Origin: Pseudomonas mandelii
GTDB taxonomy: Bacteria; Pseudomonadota; Gammaproteobacteria; Pseudomonadales; Pseudomonadaceae
Length of the DNA: 64,000 nt
Reading direction: 5' to 3'
NCBI RefSeq assembly: GCF_024138395.1
Contig: NZ_JAMYDU010000002.1
Span: 186,001-250,000, forward strand
The notes below the pieces were generated by a model, which was given only the letters and a program-made list of their open reading frames with translations, was not told the DNA's origin and searched no databases. Positions within the stretch are counted from its first letter, which is position 1. Every line of letters starts with the position of its first letter. Positions 35,332-45,065 of the stretch are shown here, piece after piece. The position numbers and the translations under genes are program-made.

Positions 35332-37269
35332 TTAGCCCTTGGGCTTGGGAAACGCGGCATTGATGTTGGCGTCGATGCTGGCCTTGACGCCTTGGCCATC
35401 CGGCGTGGCGCCAGCGCTGCCGCCGTTGTTCAGGTGCAGCACACCGCCGGTGTTGATCTCGGCATCACCGCTGGCATAGAAGCTGATTTGCACGCCGGTC
35501 AGGTTGATCTGACCGCTGGCATTGAGCTCCAGGATGCTTTCACCACAGACCAGCCGCAGGTTCTCACCCACTTCAATGACGTAGCTCTGGCTGATGCTGT
35601 CGGTCTTGCGCTGACCCACCGAAAGAATGTCTTCCTGTTTAACGATACGCAGGCGGTTGTTGCCGATGGTCACCGTCTCGTTATGCCCGATGCTTTTGTT
35701 GCGGTCGTGGCCGACCGAGTGGCTTTCATCCACCTCGACCACGATGTCCTGATTGCGCTCGGCATGGATGTACAGCTGCTCGGCACCTTTCTTGTCTTCC
35801 ATGCGGATTTCGTTGAAGTTCGCCGGTGAGCCGCCCTTGCTCGAGCGGCTTTTCATGCCGCTTTGGGTGGCGTTTTCCGGCAAATCGTAGGGCACGGTTT
35901 GTTCAGCGTTGTAGACGCGGCCGGTGATGATCGGCCGGTCCGGGTCGCCTTCGAGGAAGCTGACGATCACTTCCTGGCCGATCCGTGGGATCTGCATCGA
36001 GCCCCAGTTTTTCCCGGCCCAGGATTGCGACACGCGAATCCAGCACGAACTGTTTTCGTTGGACTGGTCGTGGCGGTCCCAATAGAAATGCACTTTCACC
36101 CGGCCGAACTGGTCGGTCCAGATTTCCTCGCCCTTGGGGCCAACCACCAGTGCGGTCTGCGGGCCTTTGACGATGGGGCGGTGGGTGTTGGGGAGGGGGC
36201 GGTAGCTTTGTTGCGCGTCGATGCAGGTCAGGCTGCTTTCGAACTGCGCCGAAGCGCCAGCGCCGCCGGTTTCACCGCTTTCCTGGGAAATGTAATAGCG
36301 GGTGCCGACGATCAGGTATTCGCGGTTCTGGTCCTGGCGGCTGAAGCCGGTGAGGCTGAACAAATGACCCGACCCCAGGCCTCGGGCATTGCCAGCGAAC
36401 TCGACCTGTTCGTGCAGGGTCTGCAAGGCTTCGATGCGGGTGCGGGCGTAATGTTCGCCGTCTGCGCTTTGCACATAGGTGCCGGGGTAGTCGTACAGCG
36501 GATAGTCGCCGGCGGTGTGCGGACGGGGCATGGCCGAGCGCACGTCGATGCGCGCGCTGGGGCGCTGGAAGTCGTAGTCGTTGAGTTCCAGCGAGCCCGG
36601 CTGGACTTGCTGGGCCAAGTGCCAATCGTGGATGTGATCGCGTTCGCGCTGCTGTTCATTCTTCGGGTAGTAGGGCACCGAGGCGTAGCCGGGCACGCTG
36701 GTGTGAGCGCCGTAGGCATCGGCCAACACCAGCACGTGACGACCCTGTTCATGGCGGAAGAAGTAGTAGATCCCTTCCTGCTCCATCAGGCGGCTGACGA
36801 AATCGAAGCTGGTTTCGCGATACTGCACGCAGTATTCCCACTCGCGATAGGGCCGGCTCAGGGCATCTTCGAAATCGGAAAAACCCAGGTCGCGAAACAC
36901 CTGCTTGATGATCTGCGGGATGGTCAGGTTCTGGAAAATCCGGCAATCGGAGGTGCGAGTCAGCAGCCAAAGCCAAGGCCGCAACGTGGCCTGGTAGCTG
37001 GCGAACTGGCCCTGGTCGACGTTCTGGCTGCAACGGGCAACGATGCCATGGAAATAGCGCTCGCCACCGCCGTCCAGTTGCAGGCTCAGGCACATGGGTT
37101 TACCCAGCAACTGGTTGAGGTCGATGGCGTTGTCCAGCGAGTGCAGTTGCAGCTCATAGTTGAACAGCCGCCCCAACTCTTCGCCGCCGCCCATGTCCTT
37201 GAGCAACAGCACATCCGGCCCCAGGGGGCTGGTGATTTTTGCCAGGCGTGAGAGTTGCTCGAATAGCAT
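35332..37269 (-). CDS. vgrG: T6SS spike protein VgrG
   Basis: Trimeric spike at the tip of the Hcp tube. The 645 residues show the gp27-like base (about 1-370, starting LARITSPLGPDVLLL-like with LFNYELQLHS), the gp5 OB fold (about 382-455: DQFGRVKVHFYWDRHDQ, CWIRVSQSWAG, PRIGQEVIVSFLEGDPDRP) and a repetitive beta-helix needle (about 480-600: VGHDRNKSIGHNETVTIGNN). The short tail has no enzymatic domain, so it is a structural VgrG that carries the PAAR-Rhs protein. A REP pair separates it from clpV, and GGGA precedes the ATG. Confidence 0.96.
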   Translation of the reverse strand: MLFEQLSRLAKITSPLGPDVLLLKDMGGGEELGRLFNYELQLHSLDNAIDLNQLLGKPMCLSLQLDGGGERYFHGIVARCSQNVDQGQFASYQATLRPWLWLLTRTSDCRIFQNLTIPQIIKQVFRDLGFSDFEDALSRPYREWEYCVQYRETSFDFVSRLMEQEGIYYFFRHEQGRHVLVLADAYGAHTSVPGYASVPYYPKNEQQRERDHIHDWHLAQQVQPGSLELNDYDFQRPSARIDVRSAMPRPHTAGDYPLYDYPGTYVQSADGEHYARTRIEALQTLHEQVEFAGNARGLGSGHLFSLTGFSRQDQNREYLIVGTRYYISQESGETGGAGASAQFESSLTCIDAQQSYRPLPNTHRPIVKGPQTALVVGPKGEEIWTDQFGRVKVHFYWDRHDQSNENSSCWIRVSQSWAGKNWGSMQIPRIGQEVIVSFLEGDPDRPIITGRVYNAEQTVPYDLPENATQSGMKSRSSKGGSPANFNEIRMEDKKGAEQLYIHAERNQDIVVEVDESHSVGHDRNKSIGHNETVTIGNNRLRIVKQEDILSVGQRKTDSISQSYVIEVGENLRLVCGESILELNASGQINLTGVQISFYASGDAEINTGGVLHLNNGGSAGATPDGQGVKASIDANINAAFPKPKG

Positions 37270-37329
37270 CAGTTATCCCGTAAATGTTGTAATCGCCGCG
37301 CCGCTTTTCCCTGCCGAAACCGGATCAAA

Positions 37330-37419
37330 TGTGGGAGCTGGCTTGCCTGCGATAGCGGTGTGACATTCAGCATTGATGCCGATTGATACACCGCTATCGC
37401 AGGCAAGCCAGCTCCCACA
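37330..37419. repeat. Paired REP element (REPIN) between vgrG and tssH
   Basis: TGTGGGAGCTGGCTTGCCTG and its inverse; the inner GCGATAGCGGTGT / ACACCGCTATCGC also pairs, so the whole is a long stem-loop. Confidence 0.95.
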
Positions 37420-37440
37420 GTGACCGCATTCCTCCAGGGG

Positions 37441-40119
37441 CTATGCGGCGTCGCTGAAGTCGTAGTGCAATTCGTTATCCCGGGCGCTGATCCGCACGCC
37501 TGCCAGCGCTTTGCCTTCGAGCATGCGGGTGAGGAACTCGCGGCTCATGTCCGGCAGCAGGCTGTTGGTCAGAATCGTGTCGATCATTCGCCCACCGCTT
37601 TCGGTTTCGGTGCAGCGCGAGACGATCAGGTCGATCACCGCGTCGTCGTAATCGAAGGCCACTTTATGGGTGTTCTCCACGCGCTTTTTGATGCGGTTGA
37701 GTTGCAGGCGGGTAATGGCCTTGAGCATCTCGTCGCTGAGCGGGTAGTACGGAATGGTCACCAAGCGGCCCAGCAAGGCCGGCGGGAAAATCTCCAGCAG
37801 CGGCTGGCGCAAGGCCTTGGCGATTTCTTCGGGCTCGGGCACGTTTTGCGGGTCTTTGCAGACGCGGGCAATCAACTCGGTGCCAGCGTTGGTGGTCAGC
37901 AGGATCAAGGTGTTCTTGAAGTCGATCACCCGGCCTTCGCCGTCCTCCATCACGCCTTTGTCGAACACCTGGAAGAAGATTTCATGCACGTCCGGGTGGG
38001 CTTTTTCCACCTCGTCCAGCAGCACCACGCTGTAGGGTTTGCGCCGCACGGCTTCGGTCAGCACGCCGCCTTCGCCATAGCCGATGTAGCCCGGTGGCGC
38101 GCCCTTGAGGGTGGACACGGTGTGAGCTTCCTGGAATTCGCTCATGTTGATGGTGATGACGTTCTGCTCACCGCCATACATGGCTTCGGCCAGGGCCAGG
38201 GCCGTTTCGGTCTTGCCCACGCCGGAGGTGCCCGCGAGCATGAACACACCAATCGGTTTGCTCGGGTTATCGAGGCCGGCGCGAGAGGTCTGGATGCGTT
38301 TGGCGATCATCTGCAAGGCGTGGTCCTGGCCGATGATGCGTTTCTTCAAGTGCTGGTCGAGGTTGAGTACGGTTTCCAGTTCGTTACGGGCCATGCGGCC
38401 CACCGGAATACCCGTCCAGTCGGCGACCACCGAGGCCACGGCCTGGTAATCGACCGTCGGCAGAATCAGCGGGGTTTCCCCTTGCAGAGCGGTGAGACGC
38501 TGTTGCAGGTCCACCAGTTTCTCGCGCAGGACGTGGCTGTCTTCACTGCCAACGTCGCGGTCTACCACACCGACGCTTTCGCGCAGGGTGGCGCGGGTGG
38601 CGAGCAGTTCGTCCACCAGGGTTTTCTCTTCGCCCCAGCGGCTTTCGAGTTCGGCCAGGCGTCCGCGCTCGGCGGCCAGCAGGTTTTCGCTGTTGCTCTG
38701 GCGGGCGCCGATGACGATGCCGATGGCGTGCTCGCGGGCGATGATGTGCAGTTCGGTTTCCAGCGCCTCGATGCGACGACGGCTGTCGTCCACTTCGGCC
38801 GGCACGGCGTGCAGGCTGATGGCGACCCGGGCGCAAGCGGTGTCCAGCAGGCTCACGGATTTGTCCGGCAACTGGCGCGCCGGGATGTAGCGATGGGACA
38901 GCTTGACCGAGGCTTCCAGGGCTTCGTCGAGGATCTGCACCTTATGGTGTTTCTCCATGGTCGAGGCTACGCCGCGCATCATCAGCAGCGCCTTGTCTTC
39001 GGACGGCTCGGCGACTTGCACCACCTGGAAGCGGCGGGTCAGGGCCGGGTCTTTCTCGATATGCTTCTTGTACTCGGCCCAGGTCGTGGCGGCCACGGTG
39101 CGCAGGGTGCCCCGGGCCAGGGCCGGTTTGAGCAGGTTGGCCGCGTCCCCGGTGCCGGCGGCGCCACCGGCACCTACCAGCGTGTGGGCTTCGTCGATAA
39201 ACAGGATGATCGGTTTTGGCGAGGCCTGGACGTCTTCGATGACCTGGCGCAGGCGCTGTTCGAATTCACCTTTCATGCTCGCGCCGGCCTGCAACAGGCC
39301 GACGTCGAGGCTGCGCAGTTCCACGTCCTTGAGCGCCGGCGGCACGTCACCGGCGACGATGCGCAGGGCAAAACCTTCGACCACGGCGGTTTTACCGACG
39401 CCGGCTTCACCGGTCAGAATCGGGTTGTTCTGCCGACGGCGCATGAGGATGTCCACCAGTTGGCGGATCTCTTCGTCGCGGCCGACAATCGGATCAAGCT
39501 TGCCACTGCGGGCCTGCTCGGTGAGGTCGACGGTAAAACGCTTGAGCGCTTCCTGCTTGCCCATGGCGCTTGGGGCCATGGCGTCGCTGGCTTCACCGGG
39601 CACGCTGCCCGCGTTGAAACCATCGCTGGCGCTGAGCGCATTTTCCGGCGAGTCACCGACATATTCGTCAAAACGCTCGCTCAGAGCTTCGACCTTGATC
39701 TTGTCGAACTCTGCCGACAGCCCCAGTAGTCCATGGCGCAGGCTCGGCGTCTTGAGGATGCCCAGCACCAGGTAACCGGTACGCACCTGGCTTTCGCCGA
39801 ACATCAGGCTGCCGTAGACCCAGCCACGTTCCACGGCTGCTTCCACGTGGGAGGACAAATCAGTGATTGAAGTCGAGCCCCGTGGCAAACGGTCGAGGGC
39901 TTCGGTCAGATCCCGGGCAAGGCGCGCCGGCTCGATGTTGAACTGGCGGATGATGCGGTGCAGGTCCGAGTCCTGCAGTTGCAGCAACTGATGAAACCAG
40001 TGGGCCAGCTCCACATAAGGGTTACCGCGCAACTTGCAGAACACGGTGGCGGCTTCGATGGCTTTGTAGGCCACGCTGTTGAGTTTGCCGAACAACGCGG
40101 CGCGACTGATTTCACCCAT
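37441..40119 (-). CDS. tssH: T6SS sheath-recycling ATPase ClpV
   Basis: AAA+ ATPase that disassembles the contracted TssBC sheath in the cytoplasm. The 892 residues have the N-terminal sheath-binding domain (about 1-160), the first AAA module with Walker A GEAGVGKT (237-244) and Walker B IILFIDEAHTL, a coiled-coil middle domain (about 430-540), and the second AAA module with Walker A GTSGVGKT (about 628-635) and VVLLDEVEKAHPD. AAGGAG precedes the ATG, which overlaps the tssG stop by 8 nt. Confidence 0.97.
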   Translation of the reverse strand: MGEISRAALFGKLNSVAYKAIEAATVFCKLRGNPYVELAHWFHQLLQLQDSDLHRIIRQFNIEPARLARDLTEALDRLPRGSTSITDLSSHVEAAVERGWVYGSLMFGESQVRTGYLVLGILKTPSLRHGLLGLSAEFDKIKVEALSERFDEYVGDSPENALSASDGFNAGSVPGEASDAMAPSAMGKQEALKRFTVDLTEQARSGKLDPIVGRDEEIRQLVDILMRRRQNNPILTGEAGVGKTAVVEGFALRIVAGDVPPALKDVELRSLDVGLLQAGASMKGEFEQRLRQVIEDVQASPKPIILFIDEAHTLVGAGGAAGTGDAANLLKPALARGTLRTVAATTWAEYKKHIEKDPALTRRFQVVQVAEPSEDKALLMMRGVASTMEKHHKVQILDEALEASVKLSHRYIPARQLPDKSVSLLDTACARVAISLHAVPAEVDDSRRRIEALETELHIIAREHAIGIVIGARQSNSENLLAAERGRLAELESRWGEEKTLVDELLATRATLRESVGVVDRDVGSEDSHVLREKLVDLQQRLTALQGETPLILPTVDYQAVASVVADWTGIPVGRMARNELETVLNLDQHLKKRIIGQDHALQMIAKRIQTSRAGLDNPSKPIGVFMLAGTSGVGKTETALALAEAMYGGEQNVITINMSEFQEAHTVSTLKGAPPGYIGYGEGGVLTEAVRRKPYSVVLLDEVEKAHPDVHEIFFQVFDKGVMEDGEGRVIDFKNTLILLTTNAGTELIARVCKDPQNVPEPEEIAKALRQPLLEIFPPALLGRLVTIPYYPLSDEMLKAITRLQLNRIKKRVENTHKVAFDYDDAVIDLIVSRCTETESGGRMIDTILTNSLLPDMSREFLTRMLEGKALAGVRISARDNELHYDFSDAA

Positions 40120-41164
40120 GCTCTTGGCTCCTTGAGATCTGTGAGGTGTTGGCCTGCTCGGCGTAGTGCCGGGCCAGGATTAAATCCTTGGCATCTTTTT
40201 CGGGCTGACCCAGCCAGGTATTGAAACCCAGGCGGAACTGGCGATTGAGTTGCAACGCCGGTACTTCGCGCTGTTTCAGAATCAGGTTCAGATCCCAGTC
40301 CAGTTCATGGCCCAGGTATTCGGCCACCCAGGCCACCAGCTCATTGAAGGGTTGGCTACCGGGCAGCATGCCCATGTAGTCATCCAGCTTGAGTGGCCCC
40401 AGGCGAATGCGGAATTTGTGCTGGCGATCCCAGACGTAACGGCCCAGACAAAAATCCACGCCCAATTGATGGGCGCTGACGCCGACGCGGCTGCGCTCCG
40501 GCAGCTCCAGCCATTGGCCGACGTACTCTTCGATCTCCACCGGCAGGCCGAAGTACTCGCTGAGAATGGCCTTCAAACCGTCCGGGTAGCGGGTTTGTGC
40601 CGACAGGTGACCGCTGTAATGCAACTTCGCCGTGTCGGGGATCAGCCCTTGTTTGAGCAGGCTCGGCATGCCCCGACCGCTCAGTGCCGCCAGGCGTGCC
40701 GACCAGTAGTCATCGTCCGGGCGGTCATGGCTGACCGTTGGCCGCGCTTCGGCCCAGGCGCGGTAAAACAAGCTCAGCAGGCGGTGATGGAACACATCCA
40801 GAAAGCGTTTACTGGTGCTGTCGGCGTTGTTGCGCTGGCGTTCGCGCACATATTCGGTGAGGTGCAGCGGCAATGGGCCGTTGGGCCCGCCGAGGCCGAA
40901 AAAGAATTGCTCCAGGCGCGCCGGCGCACCGTCGATACCCGGCTGTACCGACGCCAGGGTCGCCGGGGCGAAGGTGCAATCGGCCTGTTGCCCAAGGCGC
41001 AGCGGATCATCGGCCAGGCGCAACGAATGGCCCAGCCGCGGCAGTTCAGGCGATTCGCACTCGATGCGCCGCAACGCCTGGAAGAAGTCGTATTCCCAGG
41101 GCTCCTGGTGCATCGCGTCCAGAGTACTCACAGGGTCGGACGGCGTCCGGGCTTGGCTTTCCAT
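40112..41164 (-). CDS. tssG: T6SS baseplate subunit TssG
   Basis: Wedge component of the baseplate, paired with TssF and TssE. The 350 residues carry family landmarks: PWEYDFFQALRRIE (about 22-35), the QPG(I/V) region, FFGLGGPNGPLPLHLTEYV (about 88-106, in part), FLDVFHHRLLSLFYRAW and YPDGLKAILSEYFGLPVEIEE. The ATG at 41164 overlaps the end of tssF by 37 nt, an overlap I expect for this pair. The last bases overlap tssH. Confidence 0.95.
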   Translation of the reverse strand: MESQARTPSDPVSTLDAMHQEPWEYDFFQALRRIECESPELPRLGHSLRLADDPLRLGQQADCTFAPATLASVQPGIDGAPARLEQFFFGLGGPNGPLPLHLTEYVRERQRNNADSTSKRFLDVFHHRLLSLFYRAWAEARPTVSHDRPDDDYWSARLAALSGRGMPSLLKQGLIPDTAKLHYSGHLSAQTRYPDGLKAILSEYFGLPVEIEEYVGQWLELPERSRVGVSAHQLGVDFCLGRYVWDRQHKFRIRLGPLKLDDYMGMLPGSQPFNELVAWVAEYLGHELDWDLNLILKQREVPALQLNRQFRLGFNTWLGQPEKDAKDLILARHYAEQANTSQISRSQEHG

Positions 41165-42987
41165 CGCATGATCTCGCCGCGTTCGGTGGTACGGATCACC
41201 GTCTCGGTAAAACTGTTGATCGACACGTAGCGTGCCAGGAAGCGCTCGAACACTGCACCGAGCAAGAAGACTCCAGTGCCGCGAAACGCGTTCTCATCGA
41301 ATTCCAGGGTGATCTCCAGGCCCCGACCAAACACAATCGGGCCCGGCATGGGCAAGCGTCGGGTGCAGGCCTTGCTGCTGACTTCGCGCAGGCCTTCGAT
41401 CTGCAATTGCAACGCCGCGTCGTTGCTGTCGCCGTACAGGCGCAGCAGTTCGCGCAGAGCGGCGGCGCCCTGGCCTTGTTCGCTGAGGGACAAGTAATTC
41501 AGCGACAGCTGACTGATCAACCGCCACGCCTTGGCGTCGTGGGCATGGCTGGCGCGAGGGCGGCTCGGGCCTGCCACGCAGCGTACCGCCGCGACAGGTG
41601 CGCTGTCGGCCAGGGTGAAATCAGTCTTGCTATTGCCCACGCTCATGAACAGCGGCAGGTCGCGGTTGGTGCACAACGCCGTTACGCCCAATTGGCGCAG
41701 GTCGTGGCGATAAGGCGCCTGCTGGCTGTCCACCAGGCTGACGAAGGTTTCGCTGCCGATGTAAGTCGAGCGCGGGCCGTTGCGCCGCTGGCCGCTGGAC
41801 AGCACGCGGGGTTCGCGCCGCACCGTGTACCAGGCCTGATCGCGGCCGTAGCGAGACGGATCGCGTACCGCATAGAACGGCAAAAAAGACTGCTCCGACC
41901 CGGTGCCGTGACCAGTAAGGGTGGTCAGGGAATGAATCTCGAAATCCATCGGCCGGGTGCGGTCGGCGATCACATGGTGTTCATTGACCCGTTCCGACAA
42001 GTGAATGCGATCCAGGCGTTTGGGAAACAGATTGATGGCCGGGGTGCAGAAGGGCAGGAACTGCGCGGCTCCGACGCTGCCTTCCAGGCTCGGATCGTGA
42101 CGGTCGAACAGCACGATCAATTCCAGTTCCTGGCCGTCGCAGCGTTTGACCGCCCGGCTCAACTGGGTGAAGTCGACAAACAGAAAGCGCTGGGGCAGGG
42201 CGAAGTATTCCTGCAACAGGCGATAGCCCTGGAAGGCCCGCGAGACCACGGGCAGCGCGGCGTCGGTATCGTCAAATCCCACGGAACGCAGTGCATCCTG
42301 CGGCAGGCGTTCCACCCAATTACCGCCGGGCTGACGGGCGAACACGGCGCAGGCGTTGCCCAGTAGCTGTTCGTAGAGGCGGAAGGGCTGCTCGTCTGCG
42401 CCACTGAGGTACAGCGGCAGGTTGTCCAGGGCCAGACTGTTGAACGGCAGTTCGGCGCCGGTGCGCAGGGTCAGGCGCAGACCAGCCTTGGCCTTGGGTT
42501 CGCTGGCGGCCAGGCGCCCGAGCACGGCGGACGGGTTGCCGAAGTACTCGGCCCGGCTGACCTGCAACGGCCACAACGTCACCGCGTGGGCGGTGCGGTA
42601 CTCGCAGCAGGTTTGGGTTTCGCGGCCCAGGGAGGCGCGCAGAACCGTGTCCCGGGGTAGGGGGAAGCCGCTGCTCAGCGAGCCTTCATCAGGATCGGCC
42701 TGCAATTGCACCACGGTCATCGATGGTGTCGGAGCCAGGTAATGGGGGTACGCGATTTCCAGCAGGTTATGAGTAAAGGTCGGGTATTCGGCATCCAGCT
42801 TGAGCTGTACCCGCGCCGTCAGGTAGGCGAACCCTTCCAGCAAACGCTCGACGTACGGGTCGGCGCAGTCCATGCCGGACAATGTCAGCCGACTGGCGAT
42901 TTTCGGGTATTCCTGGGCGAACTCCGCCGCGCTTTCGCGCACGTGATGCAATTCCTGGTTGTACAGTTCCAGCAGGCGCGGATTCAT
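41128..42987 (-). CDS. tssF: T6SS baseplate subunit TssF
   Basis: Main wedge protein of the T6SS baseplate. The 619 residues start [23 protein letters not shown] (quoted in part), the typical N-terminus, followed by [31 protein letters not shown] and the C-terminal [13 protein letters not shown] and [16 protein letters not shown] take the ATG at 42987, which overlaps the tssE stop by 4 nt (ATGA type); the frame is open further upstream but that part is inside tssE. Confidence 0.96.
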   Translation of the reverse strand: MNPRLLELYNQELHHVRESAAEFAQEYPKIASRLTLSGMDCADPYVERLLEGFAYLTARVQLKLDAEYPTFTHNLLEIAYPHYLAPTPSMTVVQLQADPDEGSLSSGFPLPRDTVLRASLGRETQTCCEYRTAHAVTLWPLQVSRAEYFGNPSAVLGRLAASEPKAKAGLRLTLRTGAELPFNSLALDNLPLYLSGADEQPFRLYEQLLGNACAVFARQPGGNWVERLPQDALRSVGFDDTDAALPVVSRAFQGYRLLQEYFALPQRFLFVDFTQLSRAVKRCDGQELELIVLFDRHDPSLEGSVGAAQFLPFCTPAINLFPKRLDRIHLSERVNEHHVIADRTRPMDFEIHSLTTLTGHGTGSEQSFLPFYAVRDPSRYGRDQAWYTVRREPRVLSSGQRRNGPRSTYIGSETFVSLVDSQQAPYRHDLRQLGVTALCTNRDLPLFMSVGNSKTDFTLADSAPVAAVRCVAGPSRPRASHAHDAKAWRLISQLSLNYLSLSEQGQGAAALRELLRLYGDSNDAALQLQIEGLREVSSKACTRRLPMPGPIVFGRGLEITLEFDENAFRGTGVFLLGAVFERFLARYVSINSFTETVIRTTERGEIMRWKAKPGRRPTL

Positions 42988-43496
42988 GGGCGTCTCCGCT
43001 GTTCGGCGTTGACCACTCGCACATGGCCGGATTCCAGGTCCAGATCGGTTTGCAGCATCAGGCGCAGCGGCACTGGCTGCGCCCAAAGATCGCCTTCGAT
43101 CTCGAAACTCAGGGCGTTGTGGTTCATCTCGGCGGATGCCCGGGCCCGCACGCGCAAAGTGTTACGCAGAATCCGCGGTTCGAACGTGGCGATGGCCTGG
43201 TGGATCAACGCTTCAAGCGCCGCGATATCGACGTTCGACACACTGTTGCCGGCCAGAGCTGGCAGCCCGAAGTTGACCACCGACGTGCCGGCCGGGGTGT
43301 GCAACGTCGCATCGGCGCTGAGCAACGAAGTGGTGTTGAGCAGCCACGCCAGGTCACGCAGCACTGAGGCTTTGAGTTGGGTCAGGGAGAGCACGCGCTT
43401 GTCGGCGCTTTCCTTGAGGTTGCTCGGGTCGTCGTCGGTCAACCGGTCCAGCAGGGACGGTTGCAGGCGATCGCGGGTGGCGATTTCGGTTACCAC
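42984..43496 (-). CDS. tssE: T6SS baseplate subunit TssE (gp25-like)
   Basis: Baseplate component homologous to phage T4 gp25 and thought to start sheath polymerisation. The 170 residues contain [14 protein letters not shown] (about 10-23), [13 protein letters not shown] (about 42-54) and the gp25 end region with [13 protein letters not shown]. The best start is GTG 43496 (M-V-T-E-I-A), since there is no ATG between it and the upstream gene; it overlaps the end of the lipoprotein gene by 7 nt. The lack of a strong ribosome site suggests translational coupling to the lipoprotein gene. Confidence 0.9.
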   Translation of the reverse strand: MVTEIATRDRLQPSLLDRLTDDDPSNLKESADKRVLSLTQLKASVLRDLAWLLNTTSLLSADATLHTPAGTSVVNFGLPALAGNSVSNVDIAALEALIHQAIATFEPRILRNTLRVRARASAEMNHNALSFEIEGDLWAQPVPLRLMLQTDLDLESGHVRVVNAEQRRRP

Positions 43497-43936
43497 CGGA
43501 ATAGCGCCGTAAACATTTTCTGATCTTGCTGGCCAAGCCCGCACATGGCGCTGGGGTTGACTGACGAGGCTTCCAGAACACCATTGATCTTGCGCACAGC
43601 CTGGGATTTTGTATCGCAGTCCCGACTGGGCGCTGGTTCGGGCATGCTCCGTTCGACTAGAAAGATCGGAACGCCTTTGAACATTTCTACCCGCAATTCA
43701 CCCTTTGGGTTCAGGTTGAAATAGCACGGCCATTCCATACCCAGTTCCAGATGAGTCTGATCAGGTTTGAGGACTGCGCATTGACCGTTCAGGTCGACCA
43801 GCTTAAGTGCCTGGCCCGCGAATGTTCCTTGAGTGCGAGCAGGTGCGTCGAGTTGATCGGGGTCGGTTTCAGCGCAGGCATTCAAGCTGATCAACAGGCT
43901 GCACAGGAGTGTGGCCCGTAGCGTTGGTCCTATCAT
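43490..43936 (-). CDS. Putative periplasmic lipoprotein immunity to the Tae4-like amidase
   Basis: Protein of 148 residues with a lipoprotein signal: basic start, hydrophobic core [10 protein letters not shown] and a lipobox ending at Cys21 (LNAC). The mature domain has four more cysteines (for example in [22 protein letters not shown]) that could form disulfides. I do not recognise the family with certainty; Tai4-type proteins have the same role. It overlaps the amidase gene by 4 nt (ATGA), and a periplasmic immunity protein is what a cell-wall amidase needs. The role is inferred from this arrangement. Confidence 0.7.
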   Translation of the reverse strand: MIGPTLRATLLCSLLISLNACAETDPDQLDAPARTQGTFAGQALKLVDLNGQCAVLKPDQTHLELGMEWPCYFNLNPKGELRVEMFKGVPIFLVERSMPEPAPSRDCDTKSQAVRKINGVLEASSVNPSAMCGLGQQDQKMFTALFRW

Positions 43937-44370
43937 GTCAACTCCCAGAACCAGACCTGTCTGGAAAGGAAGTCACCATCAAAGAAGCCTTTGGTTCGGC
44001 CACGATTCCATAGATCGATGTGGTCGCCTGAACGTTGGCCTTCAGACTCTTGTGCACGGGCAAAGCAATCCTTGAAAAAGATGATCCCGGTCTTCTGGCT
44101 GAGTGTCAGCCGATCGGCTGCGCTACCACTCAGAATGGTCGGACGCCCTAAATGATGTCGCCAGAGCCAGTTTGCCAGGGACTCGGCGCCACGGGCATGG
44201 TCATGCTTGCATTTGGGATCGGTATAGGTCGACTTGTTGACCTTGATTGTCAACTCGCCATTCAACGCGACACTCATGCGAATCGCGCACTGGTTGCCCC
44301 AAGGCTGGTCGCAGGGATCCTTGACGGTGGGATAGCTGCTCCACAAATTAATAAACGAAGGCTTGGCCAT
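43933..44370 (-). CDS. Tae4-like peptidoglycan amidase effector of T6SS
   Basis: Predicted to cut the peptide cross-bridge of target-cell peptidoglycan after T6SS delivery. The 145 residues fit the Tae4 family: [11 protein letters not shown] at the start, catalytic Cys28 in [17 protein letters not shown] in the core and catalytic His117 in GDHIDLWN. There is no signal peptide, as expected for an effector that rides the Hcp tube. It lies between hcp and tssE, where H1-type loci carry tagJ, with its own immunity candidate overlapping by 4 nt. The hcp terminator precedes it. Confidence 0.88.
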   Translation of the reverse strand: MAKPSFINLWSSYPTVKDPCDQPWGNQCAIRMSVALNGELTIKVNKSTYTDPKCKHDHARGAESLANWLWRHHLGRPTILSGSAADRLTLSQKTGIIFFKDCFARAQESEGQRSGDHIDLWNRGRTKGFFDGDFLSRQVWFWELT

Positions 44371-44414
44371 GACTCAGACACCGGATGGGAAAGGATTGGA
44401 TTCGAGCAAGCACC

Positions 44415-44445
44415 AAAATGCCCCCGACGTATAACGGCGGGGGCA
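44415..44445 (-). terminator. Terminator-like hairpin after hcp
   Basis: On the minus strand TGCCCCCGCCG-TTATA-CGTCGGGGGCA followed by TTTTGG, starting 8 nt past the hcp stop. It may let hcp be made in excess over the downstream baseplate genes. Confidence 0.75.
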
Positions 44446-44452
44446 TGTTCGA

Positions 44453-44941
44453 TTACACCTTGACGTTCTGGCGGATGTTCCAGCCGAACTTGACCGGCCC
44501 GCCTTCCTTGGTGCCATCGGCCTTTTGCGGCTGGTAGTCCACCAGCACCTTGGCGAAGTTCAGGGTGAGGTTTTCGGTCAGGCGATCATCGCTGCCCGAG
44601 CCGCCGGTGCTCAGGGAGGTGATCAACACTTCTTCCAGATTGATGATCATGTACTCGACCTGGCTTTCGCCGCCGGCCTTGCGCACGGTCAGCTTGACCT
44701 TGTCGATGTGCTTGCCGCTGGCGCAGTGCATCATCAGGTTCGGTGAGGCTTTGTCGACATACTTGGTCAGCGACAGGTCCTGGATATTCACCTTGCCGGC
44801 ACCGCCGCCGCTGCCCACGTGCATGTTGCCGGACTGAGCCATGCCCCAGCTCCAGTTCAAGACGTCGATTTCGTCCTTGTGGGCCTTGTCCATGGACTCG
44901 CCCTTGATGTCGCCGATCTTGATGAAAATATCAACAGCCAT
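44453..44941 (-). CDS. hcp: T6SS tube protein Hcp
   Basis: Hexameric ring protein that stacks into the inner tube and carries small effectors. The 162 residues match H1-type Hcp: MAVDIFIKIGDIKGES, DVLNWSWGMAQSGNMH, GKVNIQDLSLTKYVDKASP (in part), and the C-terminal KFGWNIRQNVKV. I start at MAVDIF (44941) behind GGGAGAA; the ORF extends 9 codons upstream without need. It is followed by a terminator-like hairpin and preceded by a REP pair, so its transcript can be stabilised at both ends. Confidence 0.97.
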   Translation of the reverse strand: MAVDIFIKIGDIKGESMDKAHKDEIDVLNWSWGMAQSGNMHVGSGGGAGKVNIQDLSLTKYVDKASPNLMMHCASGKHIDKVKLTVRKAGGESQVEYMIINLEEVLITSLSTGGSGSDDRLTENLTLNFAKVLVDYQPQKADGTKEGGPVKFGWNIRQNVKV

Positions 44942-45065
44942 GTTTTCTCCCTGTGTGGTCTCTACCACATTGTTTGGTTAACGCCGACCTTGCGAAATCT
45001 GTTCAACGCTCTTGCAGAATCACGCTTCTCGGGCCTGTCCCAAATGCCAGTCAAGGCACAGAGCC

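Noticed and set aside
35863..37251. 462-codon plus-strand open frame opposite vgrG
   Set aside because: Shadow of vgrG; no domain and no start signal.
37420..39729. Long plus-strand open frame (769 codons) opposite clpV
   Set aside because: It is the antisense shadow of tssH: GC-rich third-position bias keeps the opposite strand open. Its translation is rich in His, Gln and Val with no domain.
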